In this document: piece after piece, positions 43,926 through 55,020 of the stretch
Layout: each line of letters opens with the position of its first letter
Numbering within the stretch: the first letter of the stretch is position 1
Source: Eurosta solidaginis
Taxonomy: Eukaryota; Arthropoda; Insecta; Diptera; Tephritidae
NCBI RefSeq assembly: GCF_040869045.1
Contig: NC_090319.1
Coordinates: forward strand, 361,725,739 to 361,789,738
Reading direction: 5' to 3'
DNA length: 64,000 nt
Notes under the pieces: model-generated
The model's input: the letters and a program-made list of their open reading frames with translations, nothing else
What the model was told of the DNA's origin: nothing
The model's database searches: none
Program-made: the position numbers and the translations under genes

Positions 43926-44664
43926 TGTAACGAAATTGCTTGCAAATCCTCTTATTTGCAATCCTCTGCTAATTTCGAATCACTAAACTGTTGAATAAAT
44001 AACTCCAATATTGAATAATGGAAAAATGGCCTTTATTAAAGTACTTCACAATACACTTATACTTTGCTACTCGCTGGCTTAATAACCAAACTGATTGATA
44101 ACTCAAGTGAAACTCTACTATTGGCCGCCAGATCGCGTGCTTAATCAAACTGATTGATAGCTCAACTCAAAGTGAATTACAGCGCCTCTTCATCTGTTGC
44201 CTTTTATACTCTTTGGTTTCCTCGTTCGCATTTTTCCAGAATGTAATAGCATTGTCCATGAGCTCTCAAACTTCTCAGCTATAACTAAAATTGCACAATT
44301 TTATACATCTTTTAGGCGCTTCCAGAATCTACTAGTCCAGTAGCTCTCAAACTTCTCAGATATATGCATGTGTTTGCGCATTGACTCTCCGCTGCTTGTA
44401 TTCGTACATGGTACATATGTGTAGACGCAATTATTTATTCGTTTATGTAGATACATAAAGATTCAATTATTGATGTGAATGTTTGTAGTTTACAGTCTCT
44501 CGCGCGCACATAGGCGTATAAGTAAATGCATCTGTGTGTGACATCTCTCTGGGCTGCCTTATATATGTGTATACTTGATTTGATTATTAACGTAAATACT
44601 GCTTGGCATGGCCTTAGCATCGCCTTAGTGATGGGATAACTTAGTGATGCTAATATCCGTGACA
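43926..44664 (-). repeat. 5' LTR of the gypsy element
   Basis: 739 bp, nearly identical to 38216-38956. Differences seen by eye include a 2-bp indel near 44052 and substitutions near 43931, 43975 and 44247. TATAAAAGGC lies at 44199-44208 and AATAAA at 44032-44037 (minus strand). Confidence 0.9.
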
Positions 44665-44668
44665 ATAT
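44665..44668. repeat. Right target-site duplication (ATAT) of the gypsy element
   Basis: ATAT directly after GTGACA; it matches 38212-38215. Confidence 0.85.
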
Positions 44669-45840
44669 TTATAACAGTATCCTTAGTTTTTTATAGGTTT
44701 CTGTATCCCCCAGTATAAATTGAGATGATATCCCAACCGACCAAAAAAATCAATTGTATTTCCTGTTACAAAATCGTGTAGTTCTTTTTCTATGAATTTA
44801 TTGATTTCACTGTAACCTTTTTAAATTTTCTGTTTCCTTGTCGCAGTTGTCTATGCTTTTGATTTTTTCCACAATCTTTTTCTTCATGGTACAAGCGACG
44901 TCATCATCGAACAATGCCAATGCAATACATTCATCCGACAGGTGGTTACAAAACTTTTTTAGTGCAATGTCAGATATTTTTTTATTAACATTTCTGTATT
45001 TATAAATTTCTTTAATAAAAGATAAGTCTTGAAGAGGTGCTCTATGAGGATTGGTACAGTAAAACCAAAGCTTAAAATATAATTGTATAATAAACGCGCA
45101 TATACTTGCTATCGAATTCTCTTCATACTCCGTTAGTTTAAACTGTTCACGAAATAAATAGATTTTTAAGCAATACAATCCCTTAGACATCCATCGAGCA
45201 TGATGAGTGGGCTTTGGTACACGAAACTTTATGCCATCACTTGCTCGTAGTCATATAGACGTTAATTCCAATAATTCCCTATAGTCATCTCTTACTATTT
45301 TCTTTTTCAACTATTCCTTACAGGGTTTTTTTAAATAGGATCTTTGCTATCGCCTAAAAGTAATTTCAATTCGCTTTTTTGTAGCAAATCTCTAAAACTA
45401 TTTTTGTCGATGTTTTTGCAATTTTCTTGAAATCGCCGAAATAACTGAACGTCCTTACTAGTATTTACTGGAAAATAACTCTCAGCAGAACTTCATAAAT
45501 ATGATGACGACAAGGTAGATACAAAAGTTTTCGCTCAAGTTTTTTTTCTAATAACGTTGCAGGTCCTTTTATAACGCCTGTATCAACCGACGTCGTATCA
45601 AAATAACAGGCCACAATATCATCCTTCAGATCCAATCAAATAACAGTTCATACAACGTATCAGCTATTTCCGAACCTGTTGCAGCATGTAATTTTGGAGC
45701 TCCTATTAAGTGTTCGCCATTCCTGTAAGTAACAACAACCGGAAGTCGTACCACCTTTTCACGACCTGTTATTTGTGGAAGTGGTTTTCCATCCCAATGA
45801 AAAGTGCCGCAATTTATCTATTTAAAAAAACTTACTATTC
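44669..45840 (-). pseudogene. Transposase-like pseudogene, main piece (split by gypsy element)
   Basis: Minus-strand fragments in order from the right: GTFHWDGKPLPQITGREKVV, then LIGAPKLHAATGSEIADTLYE, a decayed middle with stops, then the 127-codon block 44807-45190 (GLYCLKIYLFREQFKLTEYE, LSDECIALALFDDDVACTMK), then DFVTGNTIDFFGRLGYHL. It continues at 38215 beyond the gypsy element. I know this arrangement from many uncharacterised insect and other invertebrate proteins. It looks RNase H-fold-like and transposon-derived, but the superfamily is not certain to me. Stops and frameshifts show it was dead before or soon after the gypsy insertion. Confidence 0.55.
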
Positions 45841-45952
45841 AAAATTTTTTCATTCAAAAGCAGTATAGTTTTAATAAGAAAACGTCAAAGAAAATTTTTG
45901 TAGTTGTTTGCAATTTTTTTTAATTTTTTTTTTTTTTTTTTAGTGGACGTTG

Positions 45953-46010
45953 TGGCAGCGCGCTGCCCCCAAGTTGCCCAATGAAGCCAGGTTAATCCTG
46001 TTCACGCGAT
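45953..46010 (+). repeat. Dispersed repeat family E, copy 2 (short)
   Basis: Matches the first 60 bases of 36706-36960 (ggacgttgtggcagcg, gcccaatgaagccagg). It lies just outside the 3' end of the LINE at 46030. Confidence 0.5.
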
Positions 46011-46029
46011 CGATTTATATATATATATA

Positions 46030-47335
46030 TAATAACTTTTTTTTTTTAATTGCCGAGTCTTTGATGGGCAGCGGTTTGTCAAGCGTCACGATCTGAGACT
46101 GCTCAGCTACAGAAGAAATTTCATCAGCCAAGCGTAATACTTAAAGAGAACAGAAGCAAACGTATTATACATTAATTTAGAGAGGTGAGAACAATCTTTT
46201 TTATAGAAAAAAGGGAGTCCGAGCTATCAAATGTGTTTGAGTGAGAGTTATAATCTTGGCATAAACGCCGAAAAGGTTCATGTTGTTCGAAATTCGTTCT
46301 ACATTGTTTCAGCAGAAGAGGTTTGAAGTGTCTCGATGCCCGAGAGGGAACGCAAAAGTTCACTTCATTCAGAAGGAATGGGCTCGAAATTGATCCATTT
46401 AAAAGTTTTGTCATAAATATTACAACAAGCATTTCCCTTCGACTAGCAAGAGTTGGAAGATTGATAAGCTTTAATCGATTAGTATAAGGTGGAAGATTAA
46501 TTAAAGAGTCCCATTGGAAATTTCTTAAGGCAAATAGTAAAAATTGTTTTTGTATTGATTCGAGACTGTCTGCATGGACTTGATAACGCGGATTCCAAAT
46601 TATCGAGCCGTATTCTAATATTGGCCTAACTAATGTTGTAAAAAGTGCTTTAGTTATGTAAGGGTCGTTAAATTCTTTTGACCACCGTTTAACAAATGCA
46701 AAAACACCTTTGCCTTTATTCACTGTAGCATTAATATGAAGATAGAAACTAAGTTTGGAATCCATCATGACTCCCAAGTCAATAAAATTATTTACAGTTT
46801 CTAGACTATAGTTGTTAATTGTATATGAAGCTGGTGGCGAAACTCTCCGAGAAAAACACATGAATTTACATTTTTTGAGATTGAGCGGCATATAATTTAC
46901 ATTGCACCAGGTAACCAAGTGATTTAAATCCATTTGAAGCAAGGAATGTTCCTCAACCGAGGCACATGATTTGAAAAGTTTTACATCGTCTGCGTACATC
47001 AAGATTTTTGAGTATTTAATTGTACCAGATATATCGTTTATGAACAACAAGAACAGAATCGGACCAAGATGGCTGCCCTGAGGAACACCAGAAGAAACAT
47101 TGATGACCCCAGAAAGTGTATTTTTAAAGATTACTTTTTGCGTACGATAACCAAGATACGAAGAAATCCAACATATAAGACGGGGTTGAAAACCGAGTTG
47201 ACTGAGCTTATGAATAAGTAATGGGTGTGATACTTTGTCGAAAACTTTACTTAAAATATATATTTTCATTTGAGCGTTTTTACCCGAATACCACGAGTCA
47301 CTGATAAACACATTTGCACAGACTTAATTTAATTT
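46030..47335 (-). mobile_element. 5'-truncated Jockey/CR1-type LINE
   Basis: Minus-strand RT ORF (46172-47311) plus a short 3' UTR ending near an A-run (plus-strand poly-T at 46038-46050). Endonuclease and ORF1 are absent. The target duplication was not identified. Confidence 0.65.
46172..47311 (-). pseudogene. LINE reverse transcriptase C-terminal two-thirds
   Basis: An uninterrupted 379-codon frame. RT motifs start within motif 3 (LSKVFDKVSHPLLIHKL; normally D-SKAFD), then VSSGVPQGSHLGPILFLLFI, and the catalytic LMYADDVKLFKS. The KCKFMCFSRR and FIDLGVMMDSKLSFYLHI thumb-region motifs follow, and a long C-terminal region ends near KKIVLTSLN. The first ATG-like residues lie in noncoding-looking sequence, so the copy is truncated in the fingers domain and lacks the motif 1-2 region and endonuclease. 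The first catalytic Asp position is disturbed (YILSKVFD). The open frame despite truncation suggests a fairly young insertion. Confidence 0.8.
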
Positions 47336-47504
47336 TCATATTTGTTTGTCGAAAGCAATATATATTTTGCCCTGTAACTCTGTTATTGTTCGACCGATTT
47401 TGAAGATTGTGGCCATATTAGAAAAGTAAGACAATACAGATCTTATTACGGTGTGGAAGAGAAGTAAATTTGCGTAGGATTTAGAAATATGGATGCCTGA
47501 AACG

Positions 47505-47700
47505 CGAAATTGTAAAAGTTCGTAATTTTTCAGGATTTCAAGCCCTTTGCGCCACCTCTAAATCTTTTTTGATTGGCCTAAAACTTTGTATATATTTGTT
47601 TTTTAACTATTCGCATATTTTTAGGGGGGTGAGATCAAGAATCCAAACACTTTTTTTCCCTCCATAAAACGAAGGGCCATCCTAATGTACATAAATATGT
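47505..47700 (-). repeat. Dispersed repeat family F, copy 2
   Basis: Reverse-complement partner of 37550-37745: tttttcaggatttcaag, cgccacctctaaatct, gattggcctaaaactttgta and ttaggggggtgagatcaag. Confidence 0.6.
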
Positions 47701-48966
47701 TTGTATTCCATCTTTTGTCAGTAATTATTGTAGCTCTTGCTGCTGAGTATGAACGAGTATAGCCATAATTACCATTACGTATGCGTATTGTTGAACAATG
47801 AATTGAAATGAAAAGCTCGTTGAGTTTGAATAAATGTATGTTTGAATGTATGTTAGTATAAGTGTATGTGTATGTGTGTGCTTGTACTTAAACAATTCCA
47901 TTCTAACGGTCCATTGTTTGCCAAAAAAAGCATAATAAACATATTTTGAAAGCCATTTAGCTCATGAGTTGACTGGAGGACTGTTTGGAAACGGTGGCTT
48001 GCTTGTTGTAGTTAAATTCGATTAATACGTGCACGAATGTATGTATGTATGAGTTGTCCTTATGTACATGCCGTTAGTTGCCATTAAAGCTAAACTTTTC
48101 TCTACTAAGTGCGGTGCTTTGTTGTTGTTGGCAAAAGATTAACACATCGTTATGTTGAAAAGTAAATTTGTCTCCTCTACATAATTATTATGTAGCATAC
48201 TCGATAATAACATCAATTTGAGCATGTGCTTAATGGATATTCATTTGTTGGCCATAGTTAAGAAAAAGATTTTGGCACGTGCTTGTTTATTTCAAATGAC
48301 AGTAGGAAGTGTCTACAACAGATTTTACAAACAAATCAATAATTATGGCGTTCTTTTATATTTCATAACAATTGTTTCATAGTTTTGAAAAAATATTCGA
48401 TAAATTTGAATTTATTTAAGTTCTTAAGCGCATTCCTTTATAGGGCATTACAAAACAGCATCTAAGCAAAAGAAAGCATATTTGGCTAACACCCAACCAA
48501 GGACTGTTTTCGTCATCTTTCGTTAGCCGTAACAGGCAGTTTATTTGATGGATAACGGAAAGATTCCTGTGAGTTTAAGGGCCTTTCAGCGTTTATCGTA
48601 GATGACTTAAAGTGGCTGCTGTGCTCCGTCCCTGAGTTGGTTGATCTTGAATAACTGAGCTGCTTCTTCGGAGTGAAACGGCGCTGTTTTGGTTTGGCTC
48701 AATTCATATAAAAAACAAATAGCGATATCATCTTGAAAGTCAGTAGAATTTTTCTCATTTGGCAATCAGCTTTTGTAAAAGTCTACCTATCGCTGGGTGG
48801 CTGGGGGGGGGGGGGCTTTGTTAAATTTTAAACATTTTTTTATATCAAATCTTTAAATAGTTGCCAAAACTATCTTTAAATTCGTAGCTTATACAAAAAA
48901 GTTGTCTTTAAATGTTTGTCATTATTTTACTCTTCAAAAGCTCCATATATCCATCTTAAGTCCTCG
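47701..48966. other. Unannotated stretch with a poly-G run
   Basis: AT-rich with tatgtatgt-type microsatellite (47830-47890) and a run of about 13 G near 48804-48816. No recognised gene. Confidence 0.5.
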
Positions 48967-49161
48967 TTTTTGTTGTTGTAGAGATAAGGAAACTCCCCGA
49001 AGGTTTTGGGAGCGTTATCGAACTTGATGGTCCTTTGCGTGATATACATATGTCCCGTACATTCCGGTAACAAGCACCCTTCAAGTACTAGCCCCACCAT
49101 CTCTGGAACGAGTTAATATGACCAAATTGAAACGTCTAGGACATAACGCCACCCTCCCACT
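48967..49161 (-). mobile_element. SINE-like family B, copy 4 (truncated)
   Basis: ttttgttgttgtagagataa, ctccccgaaggttttgggag and attccggtaacaagcaccct match the (GTT)n-side half of the family. The remaining ~170 bases seen in copy 3 are missing. Confidence 0.65.
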
Positions 49162-50056
49162 AATTCGGCGTCCCTTTTTCGCTCTTATTTGGAGTCTAAA
49201 TCTATATATAAAGTTTTGGTTATAAAGATGGAGATTCGGGCTATTAGCGGGTATTTTAGGTTGTAGTGCTTTTGTTTAGCTATACTTTATTAAAATAATT
49301 TGTTAAAAATAAACGATTGTGAGAACACAAAGAAATCTACTTGTACTATGGCACTATTGTGAATATTTGCACTGCATTACCGGCAGTTGCTACCATACTC
49401 TAGATGGCAGCTCCAGCTGCAAGTTTTAACTGGTTGATAGAACAACTGATTTCTGTTGATATTTGATAAGAGACTTATGTTGGTTGCGCAAGATACGCAC
49501 GGGTCGGGGTCGTATATATTATATTTCAGAAAGTTGTTGATATTTGTCAGTATATACCCAGCAAAAAAAGTGATTACATTTTTACGGGTTTTCTAAATTT
49601 TGCATAGATTTGTAAGACCTGTTTTCATAGGGTCTACACATCACTTTTAACAAATGTTAAGACGATATTCATTTAAAAGACAGAGTATGCATCATTTTCG
49701 AAATTCATTCCAAATTAATGGACTTATTAAATTTTTGAAGGAAAAAATTGCTTATTTAGTAATGATTCTAATTTTTCATCATGCTCCAAACGCTCGGTAA
49801 ATACTTACGCATATCAGAAACCTTTCTAACTGTTATTTATATGATTGGAAATATCTATATTTCTACACTATGCTGCATTCTTTTGGTTACCGCAAAGTTA
49901 CTTAAAACTCTCGCTGGCAACATTTTTCATTTCGGATGATTTTTTTTAATATCACGTTACCGGTGCTACCTACACATAATTTTTTCTATCGTGTTGCATT
50001 GTCATTACGTTCTGAAATCTTTTCAAAATTAAAGCTGCGTGGAAAGTGTCTTAATC
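49162..50056. other. Unannotated AT-rich stretch
   Basis: No recognised gene or repeat. Confidence 0.45.
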
Positions 50057-50060
50057 ATAT

Positions 50061-50574
50061 TGTAACAAATTTTGTGCAATTCATCTTATTTGAAACCTTC
50101 TGCTAACGTTCGAATCACTAAACCGTTGAATAAATAACTCAACTTTTCAATAATGCAAAATGGCCTTTATTAAAGTACTTCACAATAACACTTCTATTGC
50201 TCGCCAGATAGCGTCTTAAATCAAACTGAATGTCGTGCCTCTACTGTTGCTGCCTTTTATACTGTCTGGTTTCCTCGTTGCATACTTCTAGGCTCTTCTA
50301 TTCTAGAACTTATCAGCTACAAAATCACCAGCCATAACTACGTTTATAGCTTCTTATATGCGCGTGCATACGTGAGTAATACTTGCAAAAATTTTTGCCC
50401 TCTCTTGCGAGCATCTCAGATAAGATATATGCATGTGTTTGTGCGTCTCTTCTCCGCTGCTCGTATGGACATATGGGTAGACATAATGATTGGTTTAATG
50501 ATGTGCATACAAGTCACTGCTTAGCATCGGCTTAGAGATGATAGTATCCCTTAGTGTTGCTAATCTTCGTCACA
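50061..50574 (-). mobile_element. Solo LTR with ATAT target duplication
   Basis: 514 bp from tgtaacaaattttgtgc to gctaatcttcgtcaca, flanked by ATAT at 50057-50060 and 50575-50578. Shared LTR blocks: ctaaaccgttgaataaata, atggcctttattaaagtac, tttatactgtctggtttcc, cactgcttagcatcggct. A TATAAAAGGC-type box is visible on the minus strand (gccttttatac). LTR-LTR recombination of a relative of the 38-44 kb element is the simplest explanation. It is closest in length and sequence to the 10144 copy. Confidence 0.85.
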
Positions 50575-50578
50575 ATAT

Positions 50579-50879
50579 TATGTACTGAAATTAAAAAAAA
50601 TCTACGGTAAAAAAATCAATACAATTATTTCCTATACCCCCTGGACAGAATTTAAATTTGAGATATACTTTGGCAACTTTTTTTTGCCCCAGTCTAATGT
50701 AAATAGCTGATTTCTGGCAATAATATCACCCTATTGGTTTTTATCGCACTCTTCGCGGGTTTCGTCGAAAGCGAGTGCTAGTAAAATCGAGAAGGTATCT
50801 ATTTCCTTTCGCACTTAATACACCTTACATTGTTGGTATTATTTGGGCTATACGCATATTTACTGACACCATGGCCGAG
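50579..50879. other. Unannotated stretch
   Basis: Flank of the solo LTR; nothing recognised. Confidence 0.4.
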
Positions 50880-51430
50880 AGTTGTACCAAGTTGTAGTAG
50901 TGATGGGGAATAACTAGTCGATTATTGATGGGAGAAGTGCAGGGCGTAGGATTGATGGACAGTATCGGACTGCCGGTGGAATCGGTAAACAGGCGGTGGA
51001 ACACGAGGGAAATCGGCGAACGGTGACTGAGTTTGCAGCAGACTAGTGTCCTATCGGCAAGTAGAGACAGCTATGATGGTTGAAATGGCTGCGGAAATCA
51101 ATAACCAGCGAGTCGCAGGAGACGAATCCTGGCATTTCTAGGAGACGGACTGGTGGACCGATTTCCAAGCAACCGAAAGTTGGGGGAATCAATGACCGAG
51201 AGAGTACAGGTGGTGGATTGGAGGAAGTATACCTAGGTAAATTATATGATGGCCTCGCCCTGTAAGTCCGGTGACGATGGACGCCCCTGTGTATGGAAGA
51301 AGTGGAAGGAAGGAACTATGTTGCTTCACACTCTATCCCCGTACACACCAAAACCTAGAGGGCGGCCGAGGTCGCTTACTGATTAAAATCGAAGGGCCTG
51401 TGCAAGATAACTGAATCGCAACTCTTTAAA
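50880..51430. other. GC-rich island of unknown origin
   Basis: Clearly richer in G+C than its surroundings, with many gga/cgg/gtgg words (gcaggagacgaatcctggca, gagagtacaggtggtggatt). The only ORF is 61 codons (51080-51265), without a domain. It could be a fragment of a mobile element's UTR, as the R1-like LINE's 5' UTR is similarly GC-rich, but I found no specific match. Confidence 0.4.
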
Positions 51431-52744
51431 TAAAATGTTTACGGCACAAACTTACCTTACCGATCGTTGCGTTTCCGTTTTTGAGCGAATGAAATGCTTG
51501 CAAATGTTCACTTTATTTTCTGTTGCTTCACTGTTATAGTGGGGGCGTATGAATTGGTGAGGTTGTAATGCAATTGTATTATAGCTTGTTTGTGCTTTTC
51601 CTGAATAAGCAATAAACAACCTCACCTATACTATTCACAGTTTTCATGCAATGTGGTGATCTAAATCAAGTATGAGAATCACCTGATTGCAAATCGTCTC
51701 AGACTCGATTTGGCAGAAAAGCGCGTGACATTTAAAACGATCTCAACTTTATGCTTAATTTTTGGTCTGACAAATTGTGATCGTCGAGACCCTACATAAA
51801 TCATACCAGTGGACAAAGTATATTTTATATTCGGGTCATTCATCTGCCTTGTATCCTAATAGAACGCCACTACATTAACATGTCTGGGATAAATAGCCAA
51901 AAAAGTTGCATGACCATCTCAGATTTCAGACTTACATTCATATAGATTTATGCGCGGATGCTTATACATAACTATGAATGAAAAAAGGGCTACGAAAAGT
52001 ATGAATAATGATATGCTTCTAGCAAAAAAAAGTTATAGAAGTATGTATTCAACAAATTTTCAACAAGAAAAGCTAAGTAAAAGGTTCAAGTGCAATGAAA
52101 GCAGAACACAGAAACTAATAGATGCTGTGAAAATGAAATTAAGAAAGAGAGTGGTTAACCTAAATTGTAGTTTTACACTTATACTTTGGAGTGCTCCTTT
52201 TGCAGAGAAAAAGATATGAGCTAAATATTAAACACACACACACGTACATGCTTTTACGAGATAAGAAAAACTCTATAAAAATGTGAAAAAAGCTTTCAAC
52301 GCTTTTCATCTATGCACAATTTTCGTTTTTTCTCTCCTGACATCTGCACATCCCATTACTCAAATGATAAAGCAACAGGGTTGAACACAAAGGAGTTAAT
52401 GTTTGCGGAAAATGTGTAATTCAGCAAACTTTTCAGAGGTATACCGAACACTGCCGAAGTAAAACCTCTAGGCAACAAAAGATATGAAAACATTGCAAAA
52501 AAGTTGACCAAAAAAAAAAAAAAAATAAAACTAAACAAAAGGTTACCTAGAAAAAGTCACTCAAACAGCTGTGAAAGTGGCGAGTTGGTATGCTAAAAGA
52601 AACCTCACAAAATTATCAAAAAATATACTTTGTGAGGATTTGTAGCTCACCACCGACTTATTTTTCATAAAAGTAATACCTTCCAAATATTAATAGTGAT
52701 TGCTTGCTTTATAGAGAAACTATATATATACTAGAGCTCGAAAG
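51431..52744. other. Unannotated AT-rich stretch
   Basis: A Lys/Met-rich 89-codon ORF (51950-52219) has no recognisable domain. Nothing else identified. Confidence 0.45.
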
Positions 52745-53330
52745 AAATTTATAGTCTTAAGTTAGACCAACTGAACCTTAATCAGGTTTTGCTGCGCCTC
52801 ACATTTTTAAAAATTTCACGCGCCCAACGCTTTTATGTATTTTTCTGATCAACGCCCTAGATTGACGAGGAGTGTGATGACTAGTACCTAGGACCTACCT
52901 AATTATTTTTTAGCTTTTAGCGTTATTATTACTTCATGGAAGTATTTTTTGCAATAAAACCGTTGAACTAAAAGTTTGTTTTTTAATTGTTTTATTTTTA
53001 AGTTTTTAGTCTTTATTTAATTGCCTATTATTTCACATTATTTTTAGTTCGTTTAGTTAGTCATTATTACAAGGACTCTTTCCTGACAATTTGCTACAAT
53101 CTAAGTCCTCAATACATAATCCTTCTAAAGAGTTTACTCGACTCGGCGCCACATATGCTTGTCCCTCCCGGAACCCCAAAGTATTTTGATGTCACTTCTA
53201 CCCGAAGTAATATTTGTTCCAAATATGAGCCAAATCGGACCACAAATACAAGTATTTTTAATATTTCAATCCTTTCGCCACCTGGCGGCGATTTTTTTTC
53301 ATATGTCGCTTTTTATACATGTATGTATTA
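52745..53330 (+). repeat. Dispersed repeat family D, copy 3, left part
   Basis: The first ~50 bases (ccaactgaaccttaatcagg) are inverted relative to copy 2. The rest is colinear: cctaggacctacctaatta, caaggactctttcctgac, gtattttgatgtcacttct. The copy is interrupted at about 53330 by a LINE and resumes at about 54855. Confidence 0.7.
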
Positions 53331-54855
53331 TGTATTGTATTGTATTGTATTTTATAAACATTTTCCAGATGCATACTTATTAACCTAAGATTACAATATT
53401 ACATTAAATAATTTCAAATTACTATGCAGCATAGGAAAAGTATATGGCATTTTTTATATTAAAGTTTAACATAGTTCTAAATGCCAGTCCTAGCTTTGGT
53501 ATATTGTTTTGTGTGGGGTGTATAAAAATAAAAATTTCATAAAGAGTTTAAGTTATACATTAAATTAAATCATCAAAGATATGAAAGAGAATCAATACTA
53601 AATATTTGCAGCTTCCTAAGGTATGTACGGTTTATAGGGTCATCCTCAGCATCGTTTCTAATTCAAAGTGATTATAACCAAAAAGATACAGCTTAACTTC
53701 TTTTTTAAATAAGTTGACATTTCTTATTACCTGTACAGTGGGAGGAAGGGAGTTGAAAAATTTGCACGACGTGTATGTGTAAAAACTTCTAAAGTGCGAC
53801 GTCCTAGTATGCGGAATTTGTACCATCGGAAGTAGATTTCTTCGTAAGTTGTAGACTTCCGAAGGAAAGCTTTCCAGGTAGCCACACCGTATAAAGAATG
53901 TTTTTAAAACTTTGTAAAGATAGAGATGTCGACACGGAAATATATCTAGTTTCCTAAAATATAGCATAGAGTGAGACCTATAGTTTGCACTACAGATTCG
54001 CCTTATAACCCCCTTTTGAATTGTTACCACTGCTGACAGCTTATTAGCCGAAGCGCCGCCCCAGCATGTGATACCATATTGCAGTTTAGATTGAAATATT
54101 CCGTAGTAAACTGTTTTTAAAGTGGATATTGAACATAACTTTTTCAGACGATAAAAGTGACGAGTGGTATATAGAAAGTATTTTTTTAGAGCATTAATGT
54201 GCTCAGACCAACTCAAGCGGTTGTCTATTATAATTCCTAGGTACTTGAAATTCTCAACAACTTCAACCCTGAAGCAGCTCTCACTACAGTTTCTATTACA
54301 ATCAAAAGATCTCATCGCGTCACTTTGAGTGCACGCTATATGGCGCATGTTAAAGCGAGAGCACACTGCGGAGTCAAATATGACATCATAACTTGGTTGT
54401 TCTTTGAGAACATGACTGAAATACATAAGTCTAGTTTTACTACTTACAATCAGTTTGTGTGAAGCGAACCAGGTTCGTAACAAATGTATATCATGGTTAA
54501 TGTCACATATTAATTCAAAGTAATTCGGTGTACTGTACGCAATTGCAAGATCGTCTGCAAAGGCAGTGGCCTTGCCTCTCAATGGAAGCTTAAATATTGA
54601 ATTAATATAGACCAAGAACAATATTGGACCAAGAACTGAGCCTTGGGGAACACCCAGATTAACAAGCTGTAAGCTACTGTAGCTACATTCTACTTTAACT
54701 TTTTGTGTTCTGCCCGATATATACGATTTAAGCCACTTATGCATAACACCACGGAATCCTGCACTATATAGTTTATCCAATAGTACACCCCTATCGACCA
54801 TATCAAAAGCTTTTGTTATGTCCACAAAGAGACCAGCACAACTTCTTTTTTCATC
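53331..54855 (-). mobile_element. 5'-truncated LINE inserted in repeat D
   Basis: The minus-strand RT ORF is followed by a ~300-base 3' UTR and an (ATACA)n-type tail (plus strand tattgtattgtattgtattt at 53333 on). Both outer flanks belong to the same repeat D copy, so the insertion limits are clear. Short atgt words occur at both junctions; a longer target duplication was not resolved. Confidence 0.75.
53632..54825 (-). pseudogene. LINE reverse transcriptase, C-terminal part
   Basis: An unbroken 397-codon frame. RT motifs: DITKAFDMVDRGVLLDKLY (motif 3 with catalytic Asp), VNLGVPQGSVLGPILFLVYI and the catalytic TAFADDLAIAYS. Next come SKTRLMYFS and FKYLGIIIDNRLSWSEHI, a Cys-rich insertion (CNRNCSESCF), and a C-terminal region with CKFFNSLPPTVQ and FKKEVKLYLF. 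The FNSLP and FK-L--L endings are usual in CR1/L2/Jockey-type elements. RT motifs 0-2 and the endonuclease are missing through 5' truncation, so it cannot act alone. The intact frame indicates a recent insertion. Confidence 0.8.
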
Positions 54856-55020
54856 ATGTGTTCCAAATATGAGTAAAATCGGACCGCAAATACAATTTTT
54901 TTAAATATTTCGATCCATGCGCCACCTATCGGAGGTTTGTATTATTATTGCATTGTCATCGGGAAGTTACTTAAATTTTAATTACAAAATTCGTAAACAA
55001 CGGCCGGCCAAATTGACTTA
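54856..55020 (+). repeat. Dispersed repeat family D, copy 3, right part
   Basis: Continues copy 3 after the LINE: tgttccaaatatgagtaaaa, gatccatgcgccacctatcg, ttgcattgtcatcgggaag. It ends near acaacggccggcc. Confidence 0.7.

Larger units (their letters stand above)
38216..44664 (-). mobile_element. Full-length Ty3/gypsy LTR retrotransposon (6.45 kb)
   Basis: LTRs 38216-38956 and 43926-44664 (TGTAAC...GTGACA), a PBS complementary to the 3' end of tRNA-Leu, and gag, protease, RT, RNase H and integrase in gypsy order on the minus strand. A purine-rich tract abuts the 3' LTR. It is flanked by ATAT duplications. By eye the LTRs differ at only about ten positions, so insertion is recent. Yet gag and pol contain several frameshifts, two nonsense codons within the RT/RNase H part, one stop downstream of the protease active site, and an RNase H deletion. 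The tRNA-Leu primer suggests affinity to the mdg3/micropia/blastopia group. No env is present. Confidence 0.9.

Noticed and set aside
51950..52219. Small Lys-rich protein gene (89 codons)
   Set aside because: No domain or conserved neighbour; composition follows the AT-rich sequence.
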